A program made the translations under genes and the position numbers. From Janthinobacterium lividum (GTDB lineage Bacteria > Pseudomonadota > Gammaproteobacteria > Burkholderiales > Burkholderiaceae_D): DNA of 54,871 nucleotides. Positions 42,080 through 51,657 of this stretch are shown here, piece by piece. The notes beneath the pieces are model-generated. The model saw nothing but the letters and a program-made list of their open reading frames with translations. It did no database searches and was not told the DNA's origin. The stretch covers positions 1 through 54,871 of the forward strand of contig NZ_JAAOLY010000027.1 in NCBI RefSeq assembly GCF_011601275.1, read 5' to 3'. Each line of letters starts with the position of its first letter. Position 1 is the stretch's first letter.

Positions 42080-44356
42080 ATGGGCAGCTATCCGAAAGTA
42101 CCGTACGTGGTGGGCGAGGACGTGACGCTCTTGCATTGCGAACGCAGCGTGTGCAAGAAGGTCAAGATACGCCGCAACCTGCCAGGCAATATCATCGTCA
42201 TCCATGGCGTCAATGACGTGGGCGTCAGCTACAAGGCGGTGGAGCACGGCTTGTGCGAGGGATTGGCGCACAGACTGGGGCGCGGCTTTACCCCTGCCAC
42301 TTACCGCATGCCTGTCGCGGCGGACAAGGACAAGTTGGAAGACGATCCAGATGCCGTTTTCTTCAAGCGTACGATCGCCAAGGACACCAACAGCCCCGTG
42401 ATTCCGTTTTACTGGGGCTACCGTGAAGTGGCAGTGAAATGCAAAACCATCAACGGTCAGTCCGTCGACCGCTACGGCAATCGCCTCGACAAGGACCTGT
42501 CCAAGGAAGGGGGGCCTTTCGGCAACGCCACCAGCAGCTTGCCCGACATGTGGCGTCCGGGTATCTATGCGCCTGGCGATCCCATGGGAGATGCCTTGCG
42601 GCCACTGAAAACGGCGCCCGGGCGCATGTACATGGTATTGGCGGCCCAGCGGCTGGCTGCGCTCATTTCCATGATTCGCGATTACGATGCGAATGATACC
42701 GTCAGCATCGTTGCGCACAGCCAGGGCTGTCTGCTGTCGCTGTTGGCGCAAGCCATGCTGATGGAGAAAGGGGTGGCGCCAGCCGATAATTTGATACTCA
42801 TGCATCCGCCGTACAGTCTGGTGGACAGCCTGCCTCTGTTGATGCGAGGGGCTGCCTGGTTCGATGGCGGCGAGGATGCGGCGATGAAGCCCTATTACCA
42901 TTTGCTCAGTGGTGCGCAGACCATGGGAGCGCGCCTGAAGACATTGGTGAATATAGTTTCCGACGTGGCGAAGGGCAACGGCCAGGCTTGCAAGCCGCCG
43001 TTTTCCGAGCTGAAGAAGGACGAACATCGCGGCATGGTCAGCAGCCGCTGGCAGAGTGCTGACGACCGCGACAACCGTCGCAAGGTTTATCTATATTTTT
43101 GCCCTGAAGACATGACGGTGGCCCTCGATAACATCCAGGGAATAGGCTGGGATGGCGTGCCCGATTATGCATCGGGAAGCGAATTGGTGGAAGAGGAGGA
43201 GACTCTCAGTCTTGATGGGGTTAGCGTTTCATCAGGACATACCAAGATGGTGGAGCGCGAGCAGGTACGCAATGCGCTGACGGAACTGGGTGGCAGATTT
43301 TATCAACGGATATTCAGCAACAAGACCAGGCTGGATCCGGCCACTGGAAAGACCACGCTGTCGTTGGTAGGCAAGCCGCCGCCGTTTGATTTTCCACTGC
43401 GCCTCATGACAGAAAGCGAACAGGCACACGTCGATGTTTCATTAAGAAAATACCGTGCGCAACATAAAGCAGTGGCCTGGCCTATCAATACCAGGTTGAG
43501 CAAGACGGAACAGCGTAATGGCATACGCACCATCAATGGCGAGGCGTTGAAACAGCCGGTGCCGGCCGATTTGCGGGGCACTTCGCAAATCGATCCGCTC
43601 AATATTCCAAAAACCTCGATGATGCGAAACCGCAAACCTGAAGATCAGGGACCTGCGGAAGAAGTCGATCCCTGCGATGCATCAGTGGCGCTGACCAGCG
43701 GAAGCGGCCTGCACACAACCGCCGAGGACCGTCCGGATCCGGCCGGCTATCGTCGCTTCCCAGAGCGCGACGAAGCCATACGCGGGGCCGAACTGGCCTT
43801 GATGACAACAGCCTATAACAAGGAAAAGAAACTCGATGGCAAAGGGCCGCTCGATCAACGCAAGGTCATTGCCGCCACCCGTTATACGGAAGGAAATGTC
43901 TTGGCAACCATCCAGGAAAGCCCGAATGAGGCGCGGTTGCGCTGGCAACGTGAAGTCAGCGCCAAGTCCTTCCACAGTTCGATTATCGGGAGCGCCAAAA
44001 ATCACAGCCAGGTAACTGCGTATGACGTGGCGATTGGCAGCGGCAAGGCTAGTTCTGATCCGCAGTTCTATGCGTATTTATGTGCGGTGGCGGATTGGCG
44101 GGTGAAGATATCGTACGAAAGTGGGAAGCGACGGCCAGGAATCCTTTTATGGTCGGAGTTTCTTGAGACTTTTCGTATGTATTTTGATGCGGAAGATAGT
44201 TGGAGAAAAAATGTAATCAAAGGGAACATATCTTATTACAACTCAGGTGTTTTACCCGCTGATCTACCGTTGCTGACAGGGTCTTTATGGAAAATCGTCA
44301 TAGCAGAGACCAAAAGCGGCAAAAGAACCTCTGACGTCAAGCAGTCGAAAACTTGA
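42080..44356 (+). CDS. T6SS lipase effector, Tle3-like
   Basis: 758 aa. Starts in the typical way (VPYVVGEDVTLLHCERSVC, PGNIIVIHGVNDVG) with an alpha/beta hydrolase core: the nucleophile is in SIVAHSQGCLLSLLAQ (AHSQG in place of GxSxG), the usual form in Tle3/DUF3274 phospholipases, and LILMHPPYSLVDSLPLL follows. The long C-terminal part (DUF3274-like, from ~360) has lower GC. Downstream are a Tla3-like adaptor and a PAAR protein, as in the enteroaggregative E. coli Tle3 cluster, so an antibacterial periplasmic lipase is likely. The start follows vgrG by 18 bp with GGAG upstream. An immunity protein is expected nearby and is not certain. Confidence 0.85.
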   Translation: MGSYPKVPYVVGEDVTLLHCERSVCKKVKIRRNLPGNIIVIHGVNDVGVSYKAVEHGLCEGLAHRLGRGFTPATYRMPVAADKDKLEDDPDAVFFKRTIAKDTNSPVIPFYWGYREVAVKCKTINGQSVDRYGNRLDKDLSKEGGPFGNATSSLPDMWRPGIYAPGDPMGDALRPLKTAPGRMYMVLAAQRLAALISMIRDYDANDTVSIVAHSQGCLLSLLAQAMLMEKGVAPADNLILMHPPYSLVDSLPLLMRGAAWFDGGEDAAMKPYYHLLSGAQTMGARLKTLVNIVSDVAKGNGQACKPPFSELKKDEHRGMVSSRWQSADDRDNRRKVYLYFCPEDMTVALDNIQGIGWDGVPDYASGSELVEEEETLSLDGVSVSSGHTKMVEREQVRNALTELGGRFYQRIFSNKTRLDPATGKTTLSLVGKPPPFDFPLRLMTESEQAHVDVSLRKYRAQHKAVAWPINTRLSKTEQRNGIRTINGEALKQPVPADLRGTSQIDPLNIPKTSMMRNRKPEDQGPAEEVDPCDASVALTSGSGLHTTAEDRPDPAGYRRFPERDEAIRGAELALMTTAYNKEKKLDGKGPLDQRKVIAATRYTEGNVLATIQESPNEARLRWQREVSAKSFHSSIIGSAKNHSQVTAYDVAIGSGKASSDPQFYAYLCAVADWRVKISYESGKRRPGILLWSEFLETFRMYFDAEDSWRKNVIKGNISYYNSGVLPADLPLLTGSLWKIVIAETKSGKRTSDVKQSKT

Positions 44357-44440
44357 ATGACTTTAGATTTTTATGGTTTTCTGCTCGCTCTGCGATTAAC
44401 TGCGAGCGATACCTTTCAATAGTTGGAACAGGAGGTCATT

Positions 44441-46072
44441 ATGACCGTCGTTCGTTGGATTGGCATTCCATTGCTAGTGCTGTTTCTTGTTCTATTTGTT
44501 AGGTGGATCAGTGTGTCGGCACAAGCAAATGAACGAGAGTCGGCATCGAAAAAGAGAGCAGCGCAGGTTCAGAAAGAGAGTGTCGATGGCTCGACATCGA
44601 GGGACAAATATGTCTTGGAAGTGATAGGCCTTGGGGTGACCTTTGATCGGTATCGGCAAGCCAGGCTATGGGATGCCTTAAAAAAAGGTAGTGCTTTTAC
44701 TTCTATCCGAGAACAGGACAAGAGCAAGTACGCGTGGAGTGCCTTGGATAAAAATGGGGTCAGCGGAGGGCGTGCATACGATGCGATGGAGAATGGAATT
44801 AACTTTACACCGCTGTACTGGGGAGTACCGTCATTTTATGCTGGCCCGCCAATTCGTGATTCCAAGCAACAGCCTGAAGCTGGGGTACCGATGGCTGGAT
44901 TGATTGCCGGCGCGGGGAGTTCCGGCATGGCATGGCATTTGTTTTCGATAGCTCCCTGGAGTCTGGCTGAACATCCTGATAAATTGCTGCTCAACATCTT
45001 TGAGTTTTTTGATACCCATCCTGATGTGCCTTACGTGGTTCTGACTGCCGATGATAGCGCGGGGACGAGAGATGGTATTCGCGCGAAAGGGGATGCAAAG
45101 ATGCTGCAGGATGGGTATTACATACCCGATATGCCCGATACCACCGTGGCATTTGTACTGGCACGGCGCGAACGTGTTGAACTTTTGCGGTCAGCGATAT
45201 GGGACGACCCTGAAAATAAGTTCGTACAAGAGGAATTCAGGGCGATGTATTATCAATTGATGGAATCTTTGGCAAAACCAGATAAGGAATTAGGAGCGGA
45301 ATTTCCGCCAATACCTCGCCAACCCACCGTCGCCGAATGGCTCACCGCCGCCGCCGCCTTCGCCCAGCGCCCCGATATCCGCGGCGTGGGCTTGCATACC
45401 TTCGACAAACTCAATCCCTCGCAAAACCGCCCCCCGGATGACTGGAAACCGACGCCGTGGTTTCCCATTCCGTGGAACCGGGAACAGATGGAAACCTTCG
45501 ACCACCTGCCCTCGTTCGGTTTCGTGCACCGACCCGTATTCGTTAAACTTGCGGATGAAGAGGGTAAGCCCGTCACGCGGCGCGATGCGCGCCAGGCAAT
45601 GTTCAATGCGGGCTGGCAGCAGGCATTGCAGACCTTGCCTGAAGCGGAGCGCGGCAAGGGAGTGGCGCGCATCGTGGCCGGAACGGGAAACCAGCCGGAA
45701 CAATTGCTGATGTTGGAAAGCATGTTGCATGACTATGCGGTGCAGGGCGGGCCGGAAATCGACAGCGGCAAGAGCACGCAGTTCATCAATACCGATCTTC
45801 GCCTGGGCAACACGGGGGCGGCTACGTGGTTCATGCAAATGGCCATCGGGGTGATGGGCAGCTACCGCGAGGGCGGCGCCAGTGCCGCGATCAACTTGCG
45901 CGACCGTAACGAGGCCAGCATCATCTTCATCACGCCGCCATCGAACGACAAACGCCAGCAGCAGGATGCCAATGGCGATATCTTCCGCAGCCGCATCACC
46001 CCGGCGGTCGATCCGGCCAACTATGCGGCGCCATCGGTGGAAGCCATCCTGGAAAGCCAGGTAGGACAATAG
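44441..46072 (+). CDS. T6SS adaptor/accessory protein with DUF2875 domain (Tla3-like)
   Basis: 543 aa. A single N-terminal membrane anchor (WIGIPLLVLFLVLFVRWISV, ~residues 5-25) precedes the DUF2875 domain (YVLEVIGLGVTFDRYRQARL, TPLYWGVPSFYAGPP, RIVAGTGNQPEQLLMLE). DUF2875 is the domain of Tla3, the adaptor loading Tle3 lipase onto VgrG in E. coli; anchoring suggests it may also act in the periplasm. AGGAGG precedes the ATG at 44441. Base composition changes sharply inside the gene at ~45300: adjoining 60-base lines go from 40% to 67% GC, so the N-terminal half, together with the end of the effector gene, was probably exchanged. Confidence 0.8.
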   Translation: MTVVRWIGIPLLVLFLVLFVRWISVSAQANERESASKKRAAQVQKESVDGSTSRDKYVLEVIGLGVTFDRYRQARLWDALKKGSAFTSIREQDKSKYAWSALDKNGVSGGRAYDAMENGINFTPLYWGVPSFYAGPPIRDSKQQPEAGVPMAGLIAGAGSSGMAWHLFSIAPWSLAEHPDKLLLNIFEFFDTHPDVPYVVLTADDSAGTRDGIRAKGDAKMLQDGYYIPDMPDTTVAFVLARRERVELLRSAIWDDPENKFVQEEFRAMYYQLMESLAKPDKELGAEFPPIPRQPTVAEWLTAAAAFAQRPDIRGVGLHTFDKLNPSQNRPPDDWKPTPWFPIPWNREQMETFDHLPSFGFVHRPVFVKLADEEGKPVTRRDARQAMFNAGWQQALQTLPEAERGKGVARIVAGTGNQPEQLLMLESMLHDYAVQGGPEIDSGKSTQFINTDLRLGNTGAATWFMQMAIGVMGSYREGGASAAINLRDRNEASIIFITPPSNDKRQQQDANGDIFRSRITPAVDPANYAAPSVEAILESQVGQ

Positions 46073-46085
46073 TTCGGGAGGCAGC

Positions 46086-46352
46086 ATGCGCAAGGTCATC
46101 CGTTTGGGCGACGCCACTTCGCACGGTGGCAAGGTGCTTAGTTGTGCCGCCACGCATTTTACCGTCAACGGTATCGCCGTCGCCTGCGTCGGGGATTTGT
46201 GCAGTTGCCCCGTCAAGGGACATCAGGGCTGCAAGATTGCCAGCGGCTCGTCCCGGCATAGCGTCAACGGCATCGCCGTCGCCTTTGAAGGCGACACCAC
46301 TACCTGCGGCGCCAAGCTGCTGGCCGGTGGCGTCAACTTTCGCACCTCCTGA
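46086..46352 (+). CDS. PAAR-domain T6SS tip protein
   Basis: 88 aa. RLGDATSHGGKVL, VACVGDLCSCPVKGH, VAFEGDTTTCGAKLL and the repeated NGIAVA motif are the marks of PAAR proteins that sharpen the VgrG spike and can carry effectors. GGGAGG precedes the ATG; it follows the DUF2875 gene by 13 bp, so it belongs to the cassette. Confidence 0.9.
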   Translation: MRKVIRLGDATSHGGKVLSCAATHFTVNGIAVACVGDLCSCPVKGHQGCKIASGSSRHSVNGIAVAFEGDTTTCGAKLLAGGVNFRTS

Positions 46353-46437
46353 CGCCGCGTCCGCCTGCCATTTCCTGGTAACTATATAATCTGCGCTTGG
46401 GCGATACCCGCCCCTGAACGTCGATTGAAGGAATGCC

Positions 46438-47112
46438 ATGCCAGGATCCATGCCAGCTTATTTCGTGCGCCCCTTGGCGCTGTGTGCAGTGTCGGCCGCG
46501 TGCTTCTCTGCCAGTGCCGCCGAGGCGGTGGCGGTCGATGCGCAGCAGCGCGCGTCCTTGCTGGATTTTTATGCGCAGCAATATCCGGGCGAGCCGGCTG
46601 CGCGCACCGTGTTTGAGAGCGTGCCCGTGGTCGGTGGCCGCGGCAGCGAAGTGGTGGGCAGCGTCGAAACGTCGCCGTATCGCGGGCATGGCGCGCTGTG
46701 CCGCACGCAGCGCACCAAGTTCGTGCGGCATGGCGAAGGCAAGCAGGCGCGCTGGCAGGAAGCGGGCATGGAGTATTACGCCTGGCTCGACCGTGGCACC
46801 TGCCGCGCGGTGGCCGAACCCGTGCGCATGCTGCAGCGCGTGCCCGATGTGGAGCTGGAAGGCGTGTTGCTGTATCAAAAGTCGCTGCTGGAACGGGCAC
46901 GCTTGCTGATGGCTGGCAATACGGCCTGCGCCCCGTTGCGGGCGCTGAAGTTTTCGCTGGTGGCCGTCGATGTGGGTGCCGCCGCTCCGCGTGCCGAAGA
47001 ACGTTATGCACTGGTGTTCAAGAGCGACCGCGACAGCTACGCCCGCGTCTGGCTGCGAAAGAACGGTGCCCAGTATGACGCATGGAATGTGACTTGCCCG
47101 CCGGTGCTGTAA
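46438..47112 (+). CDS. Secreted hypothetical protein, candidate T6SS immunity protein
   Basis: 224 aa. A signal peptide (FVRPLALCAVSAACFSASAA) targets the periplasm, where a Tle3 lipase would act, so this could be the missing immunity protein (Tli3 role). The rest (VPVVGGRGSEVVGSVETSPY, then ARVWLRKNGAQYDAWNV) is not recognised. No coupling to the PAAR gene (85-bp gap). Immunity is inferred from position and export only. Confidence 0.5.
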   Translation: MPGSMPAYFVRPLALCAVSAACFSASAAEAVAVDAQQRASLLDFYAQQYPGEPAARTVFESVPVVGGRGSEVVGSVETSPYRGHGALCRTQRTKFVRHGEGKQARWQEAGMEYYAWLDRGTCRAVAEPVRMLQRVPDVELEGVLLYQKSLLERARLLMAGNTACAPLRALKFSLVAVDVGAAAPRAEERYALVFKSDRDSYARVWLRKNGAQYDAWNVTCPPVL

Positions 47113-47151
47113 GCTGCGCCCCCTCGATTTATTTTTTTGACTGTTGCAACC

Positions 47152-47586
47152 ATGAACGAAAATTCCACTTCCGCCCGCAGCTGGGGCACCATCGTCACGC
47201 ACAGCGACGAGATGGCCATCATCTACCGTTATGTCGACACCTTCCATGACGACTGGGACCTGTCGTCGCAGCCCGACCGCATCATCATCGCCTGGCGTTA
47301 TGAGGACGAAACGGGCATGCCCGCGCCGAACGAGCGCGAGCACATGGAAGAGCTGGAAGCGGCGCTGGCCCCCGTGGTGGAAGAAGACGGTTTCGCCACC
47401 CTGGCGCTGGTGTCCACCGGTGAAAACTTGCGTGAATGGATTTATTACACGCAGTCGGGCGAAGAATTCTTCAATCGCCTGAACACGGCGCTGGCGCCGC
47501 GTCCAAAGTTCCCGATCGAGATCCGCAGCGCCGCCGATCCCGCCTGGTCCACGTATGCCGGCTTCATGGCTGCCTTGCCGAAGTAA
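47152..47586 (+). CDS. DUF695-like protein
   Basis: 144 aa with RSWGTIVTHSDEMAIIYRYV, RIIIAWRYEDETGMP, then VSTGENLREWIYYTQSGEEF, matching DUF695-type proteins (function unknown, alpha+beta fold). The stop abuts the stop of the convergent beta-lactamase gene (47586/47587). Whether it belongs to the T6SS cassette is unclear. Confidence 0.65.
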   Translation: MNENSTSARSWGTIVTHSDEMAIIYRYVDTFHDDWDLSSQPDRIIIAWRYEDETGMPAPNEREHMEELEAALAPVVEEDGFATLALVSTGENLREWIYYTQSGEEFFNRLNTALAPRPKFPIEIRSAADPAWSTYAGFMAALPK

Positions 47587-48480
47587 TTACACCAACGCGG
47601 CCGTCACGATGCGCGTGGCGGCCGTGATGATGTCCTGGTTCGTGTCCGCTTTTTTCTGTTCGCGCGTGTAGTACACGGCGATCACCAGCGGCGCGCCGCT
47701 GGCCGGGTAGGCCACGCCGATATCGTTGACGCTGCCATAGGCGCCTGAGCCCGTTTTATCGGCCACCTGCCAGCCGGCAGGCACGCCAGCACGGATGCGC
47801 TTGTCGCCCGTCGTGTTGCCGCGCATCCAGGCGTCCAGTTGCTGGCGCTGCGGTGCCGGCAAGCTATTTTCCAATAACAATTGCTGCAAGCTGTGCGCCA
47901 TCGACGCGGGGCTGGCCGTGTCGCGCACTTCGCCGGGGATGGCGCTGTTCAATTCCGTTTCCCAGCGTTCCAGCTGGAACACCGTATTGCCGATGCTGTG
48001 CGCAAACGCCGTCACGGCTTGCGGGCCGCCTAATAATGTCATCAAGAAATTGGCAGCACTGTTGTCGCTGTACTGCAAGGTGGCGGCGCACAGGTCGGCC
48101 ACGTTCATGCCGTTGGCCAGATGCTTTTCAGTGATGGGCGAGTAGGTGACCAGTTCTTTTTTCTCGTAACGCACGTGCTGGTCCAGCAAGCCCGGCTGGC
48201 TGACGCTGCGCGCGAGCACGGCGCCCGCCAGCATGGCCTTGAAGGTGCTGGCCAGGGGGAAGCGTTCGTCGGCGCGATAGGCAACGCGCAGGTCACTGCC
48301 CTGGCGCCAGGCGGCAACGCCGAGGCGTCCGCCTGCGGCTTGTTCCAGCGCGGCCAGTTGCGTCTGGGCGGCGGTGATGCTGGTGGCGGGCGCGGCAAAC
48401 AGCAGCGGTGTCGGGCACAGCAGGGCGGCGCCGCCTGCCAGCAGGAGGTTGCGGCGGACGTGGTTCAGGGATTCAGTCAT
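47587..48480 (-). CDS. bla: Class A beta-lactamase
   Basis: 297 aa. A signal peptide with twin arginines (RRNLLLAGGAALL) leads the enzyme to the periplasm, possibly by the Tat pathway. The serine is in STFK (SxxK), SDN follows in YSDNSAANF, glutamate in WETELNS and KTG in ADKTGSG; all four class A motifs are intact, so hydrolysis of beta-lactams is expected. Its start overlaps the histidine kinase stop by 8 bases, so it is translated with the kinase. No IS or integron near it suggests a chromosomal gene. Confidence 0.95.
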   Translation of the reverse strand: MTESLNHVRRNLLLAGGAALLCPTPLLFAAPATSITAAQTQLAALEQAAGGRLGVAAWRQGSDLRVAYRADERFPLASTFKAMLAGAVLARSVSQPGLLDQHVRYEKKELVTYSPITEKHLANGMNVADLCAATLQYSDNSAANFLMTLLGGPQAVTAFAHSIGNTVFQLERWETELNSAIPGEVRDTASPASMAHSLQQLLLENSLPAPQRQQLDAWMRGNTTGDKRIRAGVPAGWQVADKTGSGAYGSVNDIGVAYPASGAPLVIAVYYTREQKKADTNQDIITAATRIVTAALV

Positions 48481-51148
48481 GGTCTGTCAGTGTTTTCGGA
48501 GTGGAAAGGGTGGCCAGCAGTTCGCCGATGGCGAGCAGGTTGGCCGGTTTGGTCAGATGGTGGTCGAAGCCGGCCGCACTCGATTGGCTGCGGTCGTTTT
48601 CGGCGCCCCAGCCGGTCAATGCAACGAGCACGACGTTGGTGCCCGCCGGTATCAGGCGCAGCGCGCGCGCCACTTCGTAGCCGTTCATGCCGGGCAGGCC
48701 GATGTCGAGGAAAATGACGTCTGGCAAGAATTGCGGCGTCACGGCCAGGGCTTGCGCGCCATCGTGGGCCACTTGCGTTGCATGGCCCATCATGTCGAGC
48801 ACGGCGGCGAGGGTAACGGCTGCGTCGACATTATCGTCGACCACCAGCACGCGGAACTGCGGGCCGCTGTCGGTAATGGCGGGCGCGGCCAGTGCGACGG
48901 GGGCGGCCGGCTGCGCCGCCAGCAGGGGCAGGCGCACGCTGAAGGTACTGCCCAGGCCGGCGCCGGGGCTGGCCACCATGGCGCTGCCGCCATGCAATTC
49001 CACCAGGCGCCGCACCAGCGACAGGCCGATGCCCAGTCCGCCCTGAGCCCTGCCCATGTTTTGCCCCACTTGCGTGAACATGTCAAACACGGTCGTGATC
49101 GATTCGGCGGGAATGCCCACGCCGCTGTCCTTGACTTCGATCAATGCCTCGTGACCATCGCGTAATGCGCGCAAGCCGATGTGGCCGCCGGCCGGCGTGT
49201 ATTTGGCGGCGTTGTTGAGCAAATTGCCCAGCACTTGCGCCAGGCGCGTGGGGTCGGCTTCGAGCGGCAGTGACTGCTCGTCGAGTTCCACTTGCAATTG
49301 GTGACGGCCCGCCTCGATCAGCGGCATGCTCGTCTCCACGGCGCTGGCGATGATGGTTTTCAGATCCGTGCGTTCAAGCTTGAGTTCGATCTGTCCCCGC
49401 GTTATGCGGGCCACGTCCAGCAAATCATTGACCAGATGCACCATCTGATTGACTTGCCGCTCCATCACGTCGCGCACCCTCGCCACGGTGGCGGGCTTGT
49501 CGGCGGCCAGGCGCATGATCTGCAAGCCGTTGCGGATGGGCGCCAGCGGATTGCGCAGTTCGTGCGCCAGGGTGGCGAGGAATTCCGTCTTGCGCCGGTC
49601 CATTTCGGACAGGTTGTCGGCCAGCTGGCGCAACTGCTGTTCAGATCGCTTGCGCTCGCTGATGTCGCTGAACAATACCGTCAGCAGGCGGCTGCCGGGG
49701 CCGCCAAGGCGCGCTGCGAAGACCTCGAACCAGCGCTCCATGGCCACGGCTTCGTTTTCGTAGCGCACGGGCTCGCCGGTCTTGACGACCTGGTCGTACA
49801 GGTCGAACCAGTGCTGGTCGTGGTCGGGCACGAAGCTGCGGATGGTCTTGCCGATGGCGTTTTCCAGTCCCGACTGCTTGACGAAGGAGGGATTGCCTTC
49901 CAGGTAGCGGAAATCCACGGGGCGGCCCTGCTCGTCGTACAGCATTTCGATCACGCAAAAGGCCTGGTCCATCAGCTCGATCAAGGTGCGGTAGCGTTCC
50001 TCGCTGCTGCGCAGCGCGTCTTCCACCTGTTTCTGGCGCGTGATGTCGAGCAGGACGCCCGGCAATTGCAAGGGCGTGCCATCGGGTGCGTACTCCACGC
50101 GTCCCCGTGCGATGACCGAGCGGTACTGGCCATCGCCGGCGCCGACGCGGTAGCTGGCCTCGAACGGCGTGTGCGCCTGTAGCGCCTCGGCAATCTGCGC
50201 GCTGACTTGCTCGCGGTCATCGGGATGGATGATGTCCAGGTAGCGCGCCAGCGGCGCTGCCGCGGCCGCGTCGGCATTGACGGGGAACAAACGCGCCATA
50301 TTGCTGTCGGCCGTGACCCGGTCGGCAACGATGTCCCAGTTCCATGTGGCCACTTCGCCGGCCGCCAGGGTCAGGCGCAGGGTTTCCTCGTTTTGTTTGC
50401 TGGCCGTCAGGTCGAGCGAGATGCCGGACAGGCCGATCACGTTGCCGGCGCCGTCGCTGGTGCAAGTGCCGCGCATGTGTGCCCAGTGCAGCGCACCATC
50501 GGGCCAGCGCACGCGGAGGTCGATTTCGAAATCGCTGGCGCCGGCGATGGCCGCGTGCACCACCGTTTGCCAGTGCTGCAGGTCGCCGTCGAGCATGGCG
50601 CCCGTCAGCTGCGCGTAATCGATGTGGCTGTCAGGCGGCAGGCCCAGATTGGCCTTGAACGCATCGGAGCCAGCCATGCTGCCACTGCCCAGGTCGATCT
50701 CCCACGTGCCCATGCGGCCGCCCTGCATGGCCAGGCGCAGCCGCTGTTCCGTCTGCCTTTGCTGCGTCACATCGCAATGCGAGCCCAGCCATTCAACGAT
50801 GCTGCCGTCGGGCGCCAGCACAGGCAGCATGCGCACGAGCATGTTGCGGTAGGCGCCGCTGACGTGGCGCAGCCGGTATTCCGCTTCGAACACGCTGGTC
50901 AGGTGCGACGGCACGACATAAGGCAAGTTGCGGTCGTCCGGATGCAGGGCATTGACCCAGCCGCGGCCCAGCAGTTCGGCCTCGGTCTGGCCCGTGAAGG
51001 CGCGCCAGGTGGGCTGGTCGGCATCGAACTGGCCGAAGGTTTTTGTGCTCCAGACGATGTCGCAGTGGGCGCTCAGCAGTAGATGCGCCGCTTGGGCTGC
51101 GACGGTGGAGGACGGGACGGCATTGCTGGGCAGGCTGGGTTCTGGCAT
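48473..51148 (-). CDS. Hybrid sensor histidine kinase with multiple PAS domains and a receiver
   Basis: 891 aa. Four PAS/PAC-like segments occupy ~1-500 (for example CDIVWSTKTFGQFDADQPTW, LGSHCDVTQQRQTEQ, ITRQKQVEDALRSSEERYRT), then HisKA with FLATLAHELRNPLAPIRNGL (~540-560, phosphorylated His), HATPase_c (NLLNNAAKYTPAGG, SGVGIPAE, GLGIGLSLVRRLV) and a C-terminal receiver (VLVVDDNVDAAVTL, IFLDIGLPGMNG with the Asp). No membrane segment, so it is cytoplasmic. The start at 51148 (ATG) is preferred over a GTG at 51187. It is upstream of and overlaps bla; a role in its control is possible. Confidence 0.88.
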   Translation of the reverse strand: MPEPSLPSNAVPSSTVAAQAAHLLLSAHCDIVWSTKTFGQFDADQPTWRAFTGQTEAELLGRGWVNALHPDDRNLPYVVPSHLTSVFEAEYRLRHVSGAYRNMLVRMLPVLAPDGSIVEWLGSHCDVTQQRQTEQRLRLAMQGGRMGTWEIDLGSGSMAGSDAFKANLGLPPDSHIDYAQLTGAMLDGDLQHWQTVVHAAIAGASDFEIDLRVRWPDGALHWAHMRGTCTSDGAGNVIGLSGISLDLTASKQNEETLRLTLAAGEVATWNWDIVADRVTADSNMARLFPVNADAAAAAPLARYLDIIHPDDREQVSAQIAEALQAHTPFEASYRVGAGDGQYRSVIARGRVEYAPDGTPLQLPGVLLDITRQKQVEDALRSSEERYRTLIELMDQAFCVIEMLYDEQGRPVDFRYLEGNPSFVKQSGLENAIGKTIRSFVPDHDQHWFDLYDQVVKTGEPVRYENEAVAMERWFEVFAARLGGPGSRLLTVLFSDISERKRSEQQLRQLADNLSEMDRRKTEFLATLAHELRNPLAPIRNGLQIMRLAADKPATVARVRDVMERQVNQMVHLVNDLLDVARITRGQIELKLERTDLKTIIASAVETSMPLIEAGRHQLQVELDEQSLPLEADPTRLAQVLGNLLNNAAKYTPAGGHIGLRALRDGHEALIEVKDSGVGIPAESITTVFDMFTQVGQNMGRAQGGLGIGLSLVRRLVELHGGSAMVASPGAGLGSTFSVRLPLLAAQPAAPVALAAPAITDSGPQFRVLVVDDNVDAAVTLAAVLDMMGHATQVAHDGAQALAVTPQFLPDVIFLDIGLPGMNGYEVARALRLIPAGTNVVLVALTGWGAENDRSQSSAAGFDHHLTKPANLLAIGELLATLSTPKTLTDHD

Positions 51149-51187
51149 GGCGGCGGTTAATGATGGTGCAGGGGGCCGCCGCCGCAC

Positions 51188-51657
51188 TGGAATGGGGCGG
51201 CATGGCAGCGCAAGTCTGGCGATATTACAACTATTTTTACCGTCGGGGCTGTCTTGCAGGATGCCAATTCCGCTTTCGTCTGGCCAGGCGGAAAACGCGT
51301 GCCATGCGGCAGGTTATCAGCGGAAATAGCAAGGCAAGGGCGCTATTGTGGCTGAATAACCACTAGTCGGCCCTTTATGTTGATGAATGAATATTTTACA
51401 TAACAATATTCTTGCAGCGCACAAGGCGCTTGAATTAAATTGGCGCCTTACTCAAAAGTTGGTGTTCATCAGACATCCCGGAGATGCGGCCGCTACCGCT
51501 GTCAGCTAGCACGACAGCCAGGGCAGAGCCAATGACGCCAGGAGCGGAGAGACATCCGCTCGCGCTGCTGCACCATGATGGTGCAGACGATCATCCAGCG
51601 CCGTACATAAGCCGGAGACAGGTTTCGCAATTCTTTTTTAAACTTCTGGGAAACAAC
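51188..51657. other. Non-coding region upstream of the last TonB receptor
   Basis: 470 bp between a divergent pair. It holds an AT-rich inverted repeat, GAATATT (51389-51395) and AATATTC (51405-51411), and several short GC-rich arms (GCGCC). It probably contains both promoters and an operator; no gene is seen. Confidence 0.4.
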
